Source of the DNA: Symbiotaphrina buchneri
Lineage: Eukaryota > Ascomycota > Symbiotaphrinales > Symbiotaphrinaceae
Length of the DNA stretch: 64,000 nt
Direction: 5' to 3'
Assembly (NCBI GenBank): GCA_001599915.1
Contig: BCIG01000003.1
Coordinates: forward strand, 1 to 64,000
Below are positions 23,231 through 35,262 of the stretch, one piece after another (positions within the stretch are counted from its first letter, which is position 1; every line of letters begins with the position of its first letter). The notes under the pieces are model-generated. The model was not told where the DNA came from. It was given only the letters and a program-made list of their open reading frames with translations, and ran no database searches. Position numbers and translations under genes: made by a program.

Positions 23231-24570
23231 GGGATGACGCTTTTTGAGGCGGTTGCTGTGGTTGTGGCGGTCCGTTGGGCTTGCTTGCTGGCGGAGGGCC
23301 GGAAGGGGATTGAGCGGAATGAGAGTAGGGTTTGACGTGTGTGTCACAGTGTGTGTTCCGTATGTCCCGTCCCTTTGGCCGGGTGTACAGACACCGCTTT
23401 CTTGTAGATGTCCTTGCATGGCTCGACAATCTGAATGGAGGTTGAAATTGGAGCTGCATGGAACCTTTGTTTGCTACTCAGCATAAGGTACCTAGGCATA
23501 ATAATATCCGCGAAGGATCCTTGCACTGCGAGCAGCTTTTGGTCCCCTGATTAGGTACGGTAGATTATTGGAGATGAGGAAGCCAAACAACCACTCTGCT
23601 CGTGTGAATGCGTATGTTTGCTAGCTATGTTTGCTACATGATGTTCTACAGGAGTCATGGCAGTGTCCAGCCTGGTGCACCGAGTGAGTCAGCTACACAA
23701 TCATTCACGCACACACTTTTTTGTATGTCCATGGTGATGTGTCACATTCCCTGTGAATCGAGGCCCAGGGAGGGAAATATAAAGTCTGCGTCATTTCCTT
23801 GCCAAAAATTATCTTTTCTGTTTGCTCTGTACATCTAGTATATAGCTTATATAATTAATATCTATATATGCATAGGCTCCACAGTCAGCCCATGGACTAG
23901 CTATATAACAATCGCCTTTGCATTATGCGGCAAGATTGTCAACATCCTAGAGGAGGTCCTTATCCTCTTTTCCTCAGCTCCATATCAAATCCGTTTCTCT
24001 TTGCTTCACATATTGTCCAGCGGACTGGCTGATATCCAGATCAATCTTCAAGGGCCTCTTGCACTAGAGTTCCCAACCGGAAGATATAGGGTAAGGATGG
24101 TGTTGTTAACAGTACAAGAGATTACATATGTTGGTCCTGATGACGGTTCGGAGTTTGATGGACCGGAAGAGGTCTTGGACCGACCACAAAGCTGTTCCCA
24201 ATGGTACGTACGACGGATCTGGGCGGGGCTGCGGTACGGATGGATCTGATCCAGGGATACGACCTCAGTAACGGTAATTCAACAGAGGTGTCTGTCGGGT
24301 CTGATTTACAAGATGTGTTCTACCGCCGATGGTTTTGCAGAGATATACCGGTCGCCATGACACGAATTGATAAAACCGAGTCAGCCTTGTTGACTGGGTC
24401 GAACATTCCGGCAGAAGGATCAACCCAGGCTTTTTCGACAGGCTCTGACAGACAGAATAGACAGAACAAGGCGGACAATAGGGTTAGGCCATTGGCATGG
24501 CACAGCCTGGAAACCTGGACAGATGGGATAGGGATAGTCATACAACCGATTTACAGGAATGGAAGTTGTT
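23231..24570. other. Gene-free flank of the AT-rich block
   Basis: About 1.3 kb with no supported coding sequence. It includes a short TATA-type stretch near 23840-23870. Base composition is near that of the genes until about 24570, where it changes abruptly. Confidence 0.45.
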
Positions 24571-26100
24571 CTGTCTGACCGGCATTTAAGTAATTAAAAT
24601 AATAATGTCAGATGGTTAAATCAGGCTTTTTTTTATCTGTGTTAACAGATATAACAGCTAAAAGGGCTGTAACAAGCTTTAAAGTATTATAGCTATTGTA
24701 AAATAATGTAAAGAGGATAATAATCTTAATAATCTAAAGGCTGTAATAAGGGATATTTTTTCCTGTTAAAAAGATATAGTTATTGTAATCGGTAAACATT
24801 ATCCTTTCTTTGTACATTATAACAAACTTTAAGCCTTTTACTTTAATTAAAATACAGATAAAGATAAGGTTAATACTAATATCTAGTATGTATAAGATAT
24901 TAAATAAGTTAATATAGTATTTATAACTATCTGGAAACATGGTTACAAAGGAGATTAAACCTTTTTCAATAAAGTAAAGAGTTTTTACCTTTTTAAGTTT
25001 TATTACTTATCTATACAGGATATAGTTATCTTTAAAGTTATTAAAATATATGTTTATATAACATGTACAACTTGAATCAAAACATTAAACATACTTATTA
25101 ATAATAGATTTAATACCTAGAACAGTTATAAAAGTTATAACAGATATGTTCCTACCTTTTAAGGTAATTATCTTAGTAAAAGAAAAGTTATAACAATTAT
25201 AATAACATGATATAACTGTTATAAGATCAGTTATTAACAGATTATCATGATTATTATCCTTTTTGTTATTATCTTTGTTTTTACCCTTATTATTATCCTT
25301 ATTCTTGTTATAACTATTGTTACCTTTGTTTCCATATTTTTCAAGATACTTTTACTAGTAATTATCATTGTTATAATTGATATAGTTATAGTAAAAACAA
25401 AGTTTCTTTAACTGTTATCTGTTCCTGGCCAGGAACATAATAACTGTTCTTTTATCATTTTACATATTATAACATTGATCTTCTTTTAAAACAGTTTCTA
25501 CTAAAACAGAAAAACCCAATTCTAACAGTATAATAAGTAGGAAAACATTATCTGTGATATATATAATGTTATAGATAATAAAACAGTTAATTAACAATAA
25601 TTAGATAGTAATCTATAGATTCTAGTTAGCAAGAAAGTTATAAAAAAGGATAGAAACAAGGATTTACTTCTTTATGTTATATCTTATCTTAATAAGGTTA
25701 TTTTAACAAATCTGTATACAGTGTACAAGCTTTTAGATAGAATCTAGAATTGTTATCAAAGCTAAAATAAAGTTATAGAAATGCTAATACCTAGCTGTAA
25801 AGCTATGGTTTTTATAATCCTGTTTAAACTTGTTCTACATCTTTGTTATAGTCTTGATGTTCTTAACAAGCTGTTATATAATAGGAAAGATGTTTATCTG
25901 AATTTTTGCTATTACAAGCTAATTTTTATCAATCTACTGATTATATCGTTCCTTCTCTGCCTCTGTAGGCTTGCTGAAGAGCACTGGTTTGATGGTCTTA
26001 TTCCCTTTAACATATTTCCAGATGTTGGTTTCAATTAGGACGTTCCTTATGTTGATAGCCTATGAATTATAGTTGGTTACTCTTTGAAAAGGCTTGACTT
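24571..26100. repeat. AT-rich block, probably a heavily mutated repeat (RIP-like)
   Basis: Composition changes sharply to a strong A+T excess dominated by TTATAA, TAACAG and TTATTATCC words, and returns to normal near 26050-26100. No long reading frame is supported. Such islands in ascomycetes usually come from repeats mutated by repeat-induced point mutation, which turns C into T. The excess of TpA steps fits this, but dinucleotide ratios were not computed. The original element family cannot be named, and terminal repeats or target duplications were not found. Confidence 0.65.
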
Positions 26101-26413
26101 TCATCATAGTTACAGGGACTGAATCGGCCATTTTGGCTCGGTCGGTCAATCAGGACGCATCAAGCAGGAGAAATAGAGATAAGATACTGTAGGAGCCGAA
26201 AGAACAGTCTTCTACTACAGGAATCAATAGGAGGGTAGATCTAGATAGATCAGAGATGCCTTGTCACGCTGTCCGGGCTCATGACCTGTTAGGGTTAGAG
26301 GAGCAGCAATATGAGCATAATATATTAATTGATTGAAGAGAGATACTATCTAGACAGGCTTCTAGAGTTATGTGCGGTTTCGCTTATTGGTGAGTCACGT
26401 GGCTAGCTTAGGG
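26101..26413. other. Short gap next to the AT-rich block
   Basis: No gene is visible. The stretch from about 26190 has repeat-like, AG/GA-rich composition and may belong to the same inserted material as the AT-rich block. No terminal repeat pair was seen. Confidence 0.35.
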
Positions 26414-28247
26414 TTACACCAACAACATCGCGAAGTTGAATGCGAAGCGCGGATCGGAGTCGTACTGCAGGGCTAGTGGCAGGTGTGTCCGCACGCAAAG
26501 GTACCGGTGCCAGTACTGCAGAATCGCGTCGACGGAGAGCGTGGGCCAGGTCGTGCGCCACCGTGTCTGCGGCGTCAGCGCGGCGAGTGAGCGCAGTTCT
26601 TGGTCGATGCCGATGACGCGGTTGAAGAGCAGCTCGCCCGCCACTGCCGGTGTCGCCCCGAACACTCCTCCTCCACCTGCGAGCAGCTGGCTGGGACTGT
26701 GGCTGTGGTGGTGGTGGTCCAGCTCCAGCAGTCGCCGCACTATGTCCGCCAGCTTGTACATGTACGCTTGCTGATCGACGTGGCCGCGGGAGTCGACCAG
26801 CGGCCGCCGCTCCGGCAGCGGGCTGTTGACGGTCCCCAGTGGCAACGACCACATCAGCGCGGCCATGCGGTCGATGACACAGAGGGATTCCCAGACTTCG
26901 GCTTTGCGGCTCAGTAGTGCAGCGTTGCCTCCGGGCTGGGCGATGGCCAAGGAGGCGGCGCGGGAGCCCGATCAGCTCTGCCAGGGCTAGCACGCGCCGT
27001 AGACACAGCCACATTTTCTTGACTTTGGCGCGGCCTAGCTGCCTGTCGTACTCGGGGTTGCTTGTTAGCTGGAACAGACCTGATCGGGTGCGCTGTTGCC
27101 TATATTTATATTGGAGTAGGACTTACAGCCTGAGGAAAATAAACGCCGTCTCCACGCCTTCCACACTGCCCACCAGATCCTCATCGGAGATGAACACGCG
27201 CTCGACCGTATCCGAGACTTCCGTAATGAACGAGGACGCGGTCCGGATACTCTGCGCCGCAGGGCCGGTCGTGTCCGCGGGCGCCTGTTGGACGGTCAGT
27301 GCGATCGACAACAACAGCGCCGCGATGGCTACAACGCCGGCGTTCGGATCCGCCTTGATTGTATCGTACTGTGATAGCATGTCTTGACTCGTCTTGGTCG
27401 CGCCCACGAGTGGGAAGAGCGAGTTGCTGAGGGAGAGCCATGACGCGGCGTGGGTGGTGATGACCAGCATGTCTTCTTTCGAAGGCAGCAGCCGCCGCAT
27501 TGCTGCGATCCCGCGCGATCGGTGCTGATGGGATGCATGCCGGCGACTTTTCGTCGTGGAGTAGCCATCGGAGCTCAGCAGACCGTTATCGAAGAGAGGA
27601 AGGAGGTGAGTAGGCTGGTGCGCTGGACTCGACTCCGAAGAAGAAGAAGGTGTCTCCGAGCCCGCCTCCGAATCCTCATCCTCCTCGTCATCGGCCGACC
27701 CCTGTGCTGGAGGACCACCCTTGATCTGCTTCCTACAAGACACGTCGCACCCAAGCTGCGCCTGCAAGCTCTGCAGCGCTGCCCACAACCCAGAAACATT
27801 ACTCTCCAGCTCAGTGATGCGCGCGCGCGACGTCATGCGCGGCACGTCCGACGCGGGCGTCATGTACACTTGCACCTCACAGTCGCGGCCGCGGGCGACG
27901 CAGCTCTGGCAGCTCGCTGCGCCGCTTCCTTCGGGCCAGACGCACCGGATTTTGCGGTGTCTGCCTGTCTCTGCGTGTCAGCTCTGAAACTGAGACCCGG
28001 ACGAGGTGAGGTGGGGCTGGGGGATGTGGCTGGGAAGGGTACGTACATTCGACGCAGCTTCTGGTTCCTTTTCGGACTTTCCTCGTTGATAGGGTTTTAG
28101 GCAGAACGGCGCTTGGTGGGTGGTCCTGAACAGATTCCTTCTTACGCCGTGGCTGCAGGGTTATTGTGTTTATGGCCCCGTCCCGGGGCGGACGAGTGCG
28201 CGGCTTTGTACTCCGTTCGCTCGACGCTGGGCCGTGCTCACGTTATG
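26414..28247 (-). CDS. Zn2Cys6 transcription factor with a 2-base frameshift
   Basis: An exon ending at 28047 joins across an 82-base intron to exon 27964-27127. Together they encode RSCVECRHRKIRC followed by a second half with CQSCVARGRDC, a complete Zn2Cys6 cluster. Downstream are a linker helix, an acidic Ser-rich stretch and part of the fungal TF domain. A 66-base intron leads to exon 27060-26414 (KMWLCLRRVLALAELIGLPR). There the frame breaks: at about 26958-26966 a CGCG run appears two bases short, and the expected continuation (AIAQPGGNAALLSRKAEVWESLC, AALMWSLPLGTV, ending MLLV) is in another frame down to the stop at 26414. An alternative reading splices out 62 bases from GTGCTAG to GCCCAG and avoids the break. 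No in-frame ATG was found before a stop near 28246, so a first exon may be missing from the model. Confidence 0.7.
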
Positions 28248-28385
28248 GCGCATACGACAACAACTTTCGGCTGAAAAACATGTCCGTGCAGCCCGAAAGC
28301 GGCCATACCGTGACGACAATAAGAAATAGGTAGGGTACTGCAACAGTTTTGCTTTGCCAATAAAAATGGAGAGCATCCTCTCTAC

Positions 28386-29498
28386 ATGTCTTTCATACTC
28401 GCAGGACCACTCACACGAGCAACATCTTTTCACGGGGATACGCACCACTCTACAACCTCACCACCATGTCCGACGCTCAAACGCAGCGTGACACAGAGCG
28501 GAGTAAGTCCTTCACAAGCCCTCACCGTCTCCGCCCTCCCATCTTCCCAGACTAACTTCCCACACAGCCTCCCTACGTCCCCAACATCGCCGGCGTCGGC
28601 GGCCGTCCCACCGTCCGCGTCGACATCCCCATCCTCTCCGTCCTGCTCACACTCTACCTCCTCGGCGCCATCTCGCACATGCTCATCTACCAGCTCAACC
28701 GGCGACGGGGTCACAAATTCCTGCTCTCCTGGGCCATGTTCGGGTTCTGCATGGCGCGGGTCGGAACCTGCGTGCTGCGGCTCGTATGGGCGACTCGCCC
28801 CACCAACGCGCGCGTCGCCATTGCCGCTCAGATCTTTACCAGCCTTGGTATCCTCGTGGTGTATATCGTGCTCTTGATTCTCGCGCAGAGGGTTTTCAGA
28901 GCGGCGCAGCCGAGGCTGGGGTGGAGTAGGGGTGTTACGTGGATGTTTCGGGGGCTGTATTCGTTTCTGCTGGTGGCGATCGTGCTCGTCGTGACGTTCA
29001 CGATCCTGTCGTTCTACACGCTGGATCCTGTCGTTCTACACGCCGAACACGCGCCTGCGCACGGTGGCGCTGTGGATCCAACGCGGAGCGATCTTATACA
29101 TGCTGCTCTTCAATCTCGTCTCGCTGGCCCTGCAGCTCCTCTCCCTGCTTCTCCCCTCCCCACCAAACCGGGAGACCTTCGGCGCGGGGAGCATGCGCTC
29201 CAAACAGCTCATCCTTGGTGTGGCGCTGTTCTTCGCGCTCTTCATCGCGGGCTTTCGTACCGGGACGACGTGGGCGCCGCAGCGGCCGGCTGACGACCCG
29301 GCGTGGTATGATGGAAAGCCGGCGTTCTATGTGATTGAGTTTGCGTTTGAGATTGTGATTATCTACCTGCTGCTTTTGACGCGCTTTGATAGAAGGTTCT
29401 GGGTGCCGAATGGCTGCAAGAAGCCGGGGTATTATTCGGGGGTGAATGACGATGATGGTGGAACTGGACGGGATTCGGTAGAGGAGGAAAAGGCGTGA
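28386..29498 (+). pseudogene. DUF3112 multi-pass membrane protein carrying a 22-base tandem duplication
   Basis: Exon 1 (28386-28502) joins in phase to exon 2 (from 28568; 65-base intron). The ATG at 28466 has a better context but is out of frame with the body. The protein has about six or seven hydrophobic segments and family landmarks: YVPNIAGVGGRPTVRVD, MLIYQLNRRRGHKFLLS, CVLRLVWATRPTNARVAIAA, AGFRTGTTWAPQRPADDPAWY and FWVPNGCKKPG. The function of DUF3112 is unknown; a membrane-receptor-like fold is possible. A 22-base unit at 29002-29023 is repeated at 29024-29045 with one mismatch. It shifts the frame so the rest (TVALWIQRGAILYMLLF onward to 29498) lies in another frame. Removing the duplicate would restore the family alignment, so it is a recent event or an assembly artefact. 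Confidence 0.75.
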
Positions 29499-29801
29499 GC
29501 CTTGTCAAAGAAAAGCATCCGGTTAGGGGTCATGTCTGCCGAGATTGGTTTGATGGAAAGGAGGGATGGGGGTGATGGGTTGCAACGTGGGTTTGTTGCC
29601 CTACAGTCTGAGAAGCGGTTTTAAGTGTACAGCGTGACTATGTAGTAGTCATGAAATAACATTAAACCGAGTATAATAATACGCTCCCATACACTAGACC
29701 GTGAAACGCCGTGGCCGATCCCCGCCATATCCTATCCGAAACAGTACGTGCTCCGTGGTCTATCAACCCGTCCCTTCCCGCCTCCAACGTCATCGTCCTT
29801 A
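29499..29801. other. Gap between converging genes
   Basis: It contains the 3' regions of the DUF3112 gene and of the esterase gene on the opposite strand. Nothing else was recognised. Confidence 0.4.
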
Positions 29802-31165
29802 TCAAACACGCTGCCACAACCACTGCTTAATAAATTTTGTCTGCTGGCTCTCCTCAAACCCGAAACTCGCGCCAATAGTCGGCTCGACATGGAACTCTCC
29901 CGCAGCAAAGAAAGCCTGCGTATTCGGATGGACCTCCTGCAGCCCCCCAGCATCAGTCAACAACATCCAACAACAAAAGCACTCTCACACGTCGCCACGG
30001 CACCATCAAAACTCACCTCCAGCATCCCCGCAAACCGCCTAATATCCTCCGCGGTCGACTCCTCCGCGGCCGCCGTGATCAGTATATCCCGCACCTGCAC
30101 GCCCCTCCACCACTCCTTCGGCGCCTTTCCCGGCTCCGTGAAATACCCTCCGGTCCCCACCGGCGCGCCGCCGAGGTAATTCCTAATCCATTCCCGCAGC
30201 GTGGGCGCATCGACCGGATCCTGCTTCTGCCTCTTCAGAATAATCTCGCCGTCTAACTCAAAATCCAGCACGGGCGACATCAACACGGCGCCCTTAAGCG
30301 GCTCGCTCAGCGTGAGCGGCTCGATGGCCGGGTGGGTATGTCCGCTGAGGTGGGAGAGCACGCCGAGCAGCATGTTCGCGCCGACGGAGTCGCCGGAGAG
30401 GATCAGTTGGGAGGGGCGTTTGTGCAGGGTTGTGATGAGGTCCCGCACAAGGGATACGCATTGTGTTAGTGCGCGAGGGTACGGTGCTTGGGTGGACAGG
30501 TCGTATTGGATGAACAGCAAGGCGAGGGATTTGGAGTTGGCGCGCGCGGCGTCCAGGATTTGGCCCGCGAAGTTGAAGTGCCCGGCGGTGGCGGGCATGG
30601 TCCAGCCGCCGCCTGTTTGGGGACTTGGTTAGGGGGAGGGCGTTTGGAGGGGTGAGGGCTAGAATGTACCGTGGATGTGCAGGATGATGGTGTCGGCGTT
30701 CTTATCTCCTAGCCAAAAGGCCTTTGTCCAGCCGTCTGGAAGGATCTCGGTTTCGGGCTTCATGCCACGCTGTTTGGCGAATGCGAGGTAGCCTTTTTCT
30801 GTGGGCCCGGTGAGATATCTATTTACAGATCAGTTCAATTCATCATTGTTTTGTATGACATTCTGTACGGGGTGATGATAGGGAGAACTTACTGCAGTTG
30901 CCGCGCTGAAACCCTCGAAAAGACAGTTCGCATGAGCGACAAGACGACATGCCGCTTCAAAGTCGGGGGTGTATCTGGTCCGCGGAAAGGCGCAAGGAGA
31001 AATGCAGTGATAGCAGCGGCCACTGTGGAAGGAAAACAATCAGTATTGCATACACGATAAGGAAAGAGGACTGCCGGCCAGTAACATACCGCCATGAGCG
31101 AATGCCGAAATGAGGCCAAGTTTCTCCGAGAGGGAGAGCTGAGGAGTGAACTTTTCAGGATCCAT
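29802..31165 (-). CDS. Alpha/beta hydrolase (HGGG-type esterase/lipase)
   Basis: Five exons (31165-31090, 31022-30893, 30818-30670, 30612-30017, 29936-29802; introns 67, 74, 57 and 80 bases) sum to 1086 bases, giving 361 residues. HIHGGGWTMPA is the oxyanion-hole HGGG motif, assembled across the third junction. LILSGDSVGANMLL is the GDSxG nucleophile elbow of the hormone-sensitive-lipase-like group. ITAAAEESTAEDIRRFA matches the region of the catalytic acid, and the histidine is probably in the last exon (AGEFHVEP). The N-terminal 60 residues contain a hydrophobic stretch (VAAAITAFLLAPF) that could anchor it to a membrane. Many fungal clusters carry such hydrolases for ester or lactone cleavage. 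The gene is divergent from the S33 hydrolase gene. Confidence 0.9.
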
Positions 31166-31855
31166 ATCTGCCTGATTCTATATCCAAATACCGTATCTCT
31201 TGCAATCCAATTCGAGCTTATCTGAAAGTCTCTCCTTCGACAAACCAGAACGGGAGCGCCATATATATACACCCCTTCCCAGCTCAAATCACGTGATCAC
31301 GCACGTCGTTAAGTGCGTACGAGCCGGAGGAACAAGATCCCAGGCCGCCCCGTTTCCCGCAAAACGCGCCAATCAGCACTCACACTCTCCATGTGCGGGG
31401 AAGACGGAGTTAATGATTGGCTGACATGCTCCAGCCGTACGGACGTTGCATAAGACGCGGATTATTGTTGTCCCATCTAGGGGCACAGTAACGTTGAGAT
31501 GCCCCGCGAGCCCGGTTTTGGCTGGCCTTGGCTCCGTTCTTCGGCTGGAGCGTTTGGGGAGTTCCACCGATTATTATTTGCTTCACGGCGCGGGAAATCG
31601 CAAGGGAACGACTTACGCTTTTCGGTCGTCCAGCAGAGATAAGGTGATTCTGGTTCACAAAGACCTTCGATACGTTATGCTAGCCCGATGCGGGTTTAGC
31701 GGGCCGGCATGAAATCTCGATTAGTGGCATACCTACCTTGGCAGCAACCTGCTTCCTTGGTGCCTGCGTCAACGTGCTGCTGAATAGTTTTAACATCAGC
31801 ATTGCATGTCACTGCGACAGCGTGTGCAGGGCTAGACAGGGTCTGAGGCTTCACC
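31166..31855. promoter_or_regulatory. Divergent promoter region between two hydrolase genes
   Basis: This is 690 bases between opposite start codons. A TATATATA stretch at about 31261-31268 lies close to the minus-strand gene and may be its TATA box. No other element was assigned. Confidence 0.4.
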
Positions 31856-33950
31856 ATGGTTAAGGAATCCCTTTTCGAGGGAGACTCCACATATCCAACA
31901 ATCCATTACCGTTCGTGGCGGTTCGCGTGGCTGGTCCTGCTTCTGCTTGGCCTGTGGTCATTGTCGTTGCTCCCTTACAGCACGTCCTTGAGGATCGAGA
32001 TAAAATGGAACCACCCAGCCCACAAGGCTAATAATGCCACCCTACCGTTCGAATGGAGCGTTGTATGTCCACAACTCCCTGACGCCGAGCTTCGAGCTAA
32101 CGCTCTCTAGATAACACCCTCGGCCCAACTCCAGTACACATCTTGCTTTGATGGGTTCCAATGCGCCAGACTTGACGTGCCTCTAAACTGGAACGCAAGT
32201 AATCTCGCTGACGGTCCAAGGGCTGCAATCGCCATTGTCAAATTACCTGCTCAAGTGCCAGTGGCGGATGAGAGATATGGTGGCGCTATCGTGATGAACC
32301 CTGGTTAGTCGTCATACCTGCAATGTAAAGCCGGATGCTAACGAGTGACTAGGCGGCCCAGGCGAGTCCGGCATTCATCAGGTGCTGACGGGGGGCAAGT
32401 ATCTCCAAACCATCGTTGATTCGCCAAGGGACCCATCAGTCGCCCATAGTGAGAGAGACGCCGGGAAATATTTCGACATCATCGGCTTCGATCCGCGAGG
32501 CGTCAACAATACTACTCCGCGACTAAAGTGCTTCCCGGACGCATTCAACCAGCAAGCGTGGTTGATCCAGTACCCCGACCTGTCTTTACTGTGGGACTCT
32601 GAGGCCGTCCTCGGTCTTGAATGGGCGCGGGCGCAAGCACTGGGAGCGAGCTGTTCTCGAGACGGCGATCCGGACGATATGGTGCGGTTTGTCAATACGG
32701 CGCAAGTGGTTGAAGATATCGTGGCGATTATCGAGCGTCATGGCGAATGGCGGCAGGAAGAGGCGAGGAAGATACTGGAGGGCCAGCGAGGGGGTGGTCG
32801 CGCGCTGTCTCCGCTGGAAAGAGGTAGGATTCTAGAAAGAACGAGATGGAGGAAGAACCAAGAGGAACTGCTCTATTGGGGTTATAGCTACGGAACAATC
32901 CTCGGCTCAACCTTCGCAGCCATGCATCCCGACCGCATCCACCGACTCGTTCTCGACGGCGTCATGGATCCCTCCGACTACTACTCCGGCGGATGGCTGA
33001 CCCAACTAATCGACTCCGACAAGATCATCAGCGCATTCTGCGCCTACTGCCACGCCGCCGGGCCGGGGAAATGCCCACTCTACACCGGTGCATCAGGACG
33101 CGACGTAGAAGCCCGGCTCGAGCAGATCATGGCGCACCTCCGATATAATCCCATCGCGGTCGCCGGCTCGAGCGCTCAGGGGCCAGAAGTAGTCACCTAC
33201 GGCGACATGCTCCTGCGGATGCTGAACGCCATGTATTTCTCGTACGCCGCGGCCGAGGATTTCTTCGGCATGCTGGCGGATGTGGAAGCGCGGAATGCGA
33301 CGACCATTGCCGCGGGGAAGCAGGGCATGCTGGAACCCGTCACGCTGCCGCCAGAGTGTGCCCGTGACGGACCGTACTCGGAAGCATGTATTTCCGGCGT
33401 GTATATTTCCGGCGTCGGGCCGTCGCAGTCGACTGCGTGTCTGGATACCGGTGGTCCGAGTAATCTTACGAAGGAGGAGTTCAAGGAGTATCTGAAGATC
33501 ATAAGGGGCCAGAGTAAATGGATAAGCACCAGCTGGGCGAGGAACAAAATCGCATGCATTGGGTACACCGTCCCACCAGCATGGACATTCACAGGACCAA
33601 TTGCGGGAAATACCTCGCGCCCGCTGCTGATTATTGGGAACACGCATGACACGGTGACGCCGTTCCGGAACGCAGTAAAGGTCTCGAAGCTGTTTCCTGG
33701 CTCGGTGGTGCTGCGCCAGGACTCGGAGGGACATTGCTCGTACTCGAATCCATCGATTTGTACGGGCCGTGCTGTTCGCGAGTATTTTCAGTCGGGGAAG
33801 ATGCCGGCGGCTGGGACGGTGTGTGTGCCGGAGAAGAAGCCGTTCATTGGCTGCGTGCGGAGAGATGAGAAGGGAGGTTGTCGAAGACTGGATCCTGATG
33901 ATGAGAAGCTGTGGGCTGCTATGAAGGCCATCACGGGCGTCTGGCCGTGA
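31856..33950 (+). CDS. Membrane-anchored alpha/beta hydrolase, peptidase S33 / TAP-like
   Basis: Three exons (31856-32062, 32111-32303, 32353-33950; introns of only 48 and 49 bases) sum to 1998 bases, giving 665 residues. Residues 22-42 form a single transmembrane segment (FAWLVLLLLGLWSLSLLP), suggesting a type II membrane enzyme. Then follow the TAP-family features: CARLDVPLNW, the oxyanion segment MNPGGPGESG, FDIIGFDPRGV, the nucleophile elbow YWGYSYGTILG, acid loop GNTHDTVTP and catalytic histidine in SEGHCS. The C-terminal TAP-like domain is complete. Bacterial relatives are tripeptidyl or proline aminopeptidases; fungal homologues are mostly uncharacterised, so peptidase activity is inferred. 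Confidence 0.92.
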
Positions 33951-34112
33951 GAATGAATAGTCTCAAGGCTGTCCGAGAACTCTACAGATGAAATGAACGG
34001 CGCAACACACATCACAGGGAGGAGTTATGTTCGTCAAGATCGATTATTAATGCTGTGGTTTTCCAAGTACGAAATCAGCCGTCAATGCGGGCCGGGCACC
34101 ACGTGGCCCTGC

Positions 34113-35262
34113 CTAAAGCGAATGGAAGTTATCCACGGGCGCTTCATCCTTGACCATCTCCCAAACCTCATCAATCTTCTGCACAATATTCGGATCCAAC
34201 GGTCCATCCTGAATCGACCGCAGCGTCTCCTCCAACTGCCTCGTCCCATCCGCACCAATAATCAACGCATCCCCCCTCTTCCCATCCGGACTCGACGAAA
34301 ACACGATCCAGCGATGCGCCAGCGCCGCTTTACTCACGCCCGCCTCCTTCGCAATCGGCTCCCACTTCTCGAGCGCCGCGACGAGTTTCGGCCTGTTATA
34401 CATGGCGTGGTGGATGCCGGAGATGGCGCTCTCCTTGCCCCAGCGCGGGCCGTCGCCGCCGGCTTTGGCCCACTCGGGCGTCTTGACGAGGAAACCTGCT
34501 GCGAGAGGCGAGTAGGCGTAGAAAGAGATGGCGAGCTTGCGTAGCAGCGGGAAGAGGATGCTGTCGTAGTGCCGTGCGATGGGGCTGTAGTTGCCTTCGA
34601 AGACGCTGGGGAGGACGTAGCCCCGGGAGCGCGCGAGGTCGTAGACTTCTTGCACTTCTTCGGGCGAGAAGTTGGAGAGACCGAACTAGGGGAGAGGGGT
34701 GAGTCGGGATTGGTGGTGGTGTTGTTGTTGTATGGGGTATGACGTACCTTCTTGAAAGCACCAGACTTGTACAGCTCGTTGATGGCCTCGAGGGTTTCAG
34801 CGAGCGGAGTCTCCTTGTCTGGAGAGTGCAGGAAGTACGTCTCCACCTTTGGGAGCAATTAGTCCAACATTCTCCCCACTAGAAAGAGACAACACTTACA
34901 CACTTAACCTTCAGTTCCTCCAGTGACTGCTTCGCCCCTTCAAGTATAGACTCCTTTGCCAACGCGCCAGGCCTGAACCCCGGTGCTTTGGTGTGGATGA
35001 TGAAACTCTCCGGCGCTCCAATGTCACCGAGAGCTTGCTCACTCTGGTACTATAGAAAACGCCACAGTCAACAGAGGCTCCTCTTGCCCATGGCTTGCAT
35101 TGAAGTAGTGTCACCCACGTATATCCTGGCCGTGTCAATGTCCTTGACACCGTAGCGCTTGAGGATCTCGAGGATCTCCTTCTGCACATCCACGGGCCAC
35201 GTGGCGAAGCCGAAGCCCGGGAAGCCACCGGCACCGAAGATGATGTTGGGGGTGGAAGGCAT
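34113..35262 (-). CDS. Aldo-keto reductase (AKR7 / aflatoxin-aldehyde-reductase-like)
   Basis: Four exons (35262-35119, 35049-34900, 34846-34748, 34685-34113; introns 69, 53 and 62 bases) sum to 966 bases, giving 321 residues. Signatures are DIDTARIY (active-site Asp and Tyr), the lysine strand SFIIHTKAPG, YFLHSPD (active-site His), FGLSNFSPEEV, and the NADPH-binding end LIIGADGTRQLEETL. An in-frame ATG seven codons upstream (35283) is possible, but the MPSTPNIIFG start matches the family. Such enzymes reduce aldehydes and ketones with NADPH; some detoxify dialdehydes and others act in secondary metabolism. Confidence 0.92.

Noticed and set aside
25781-26038. 85-codon frame at the edge of the AT-rich block
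   Set aside because: Its composition follows the AT-rich background and no transposase motif was recognisable.
26187-26395. Possible solo LTR beginning TGTAGGAGCC next to the AT-rich block
   Set aside because: No matching end, target duplication or second copy could be seen in the window.
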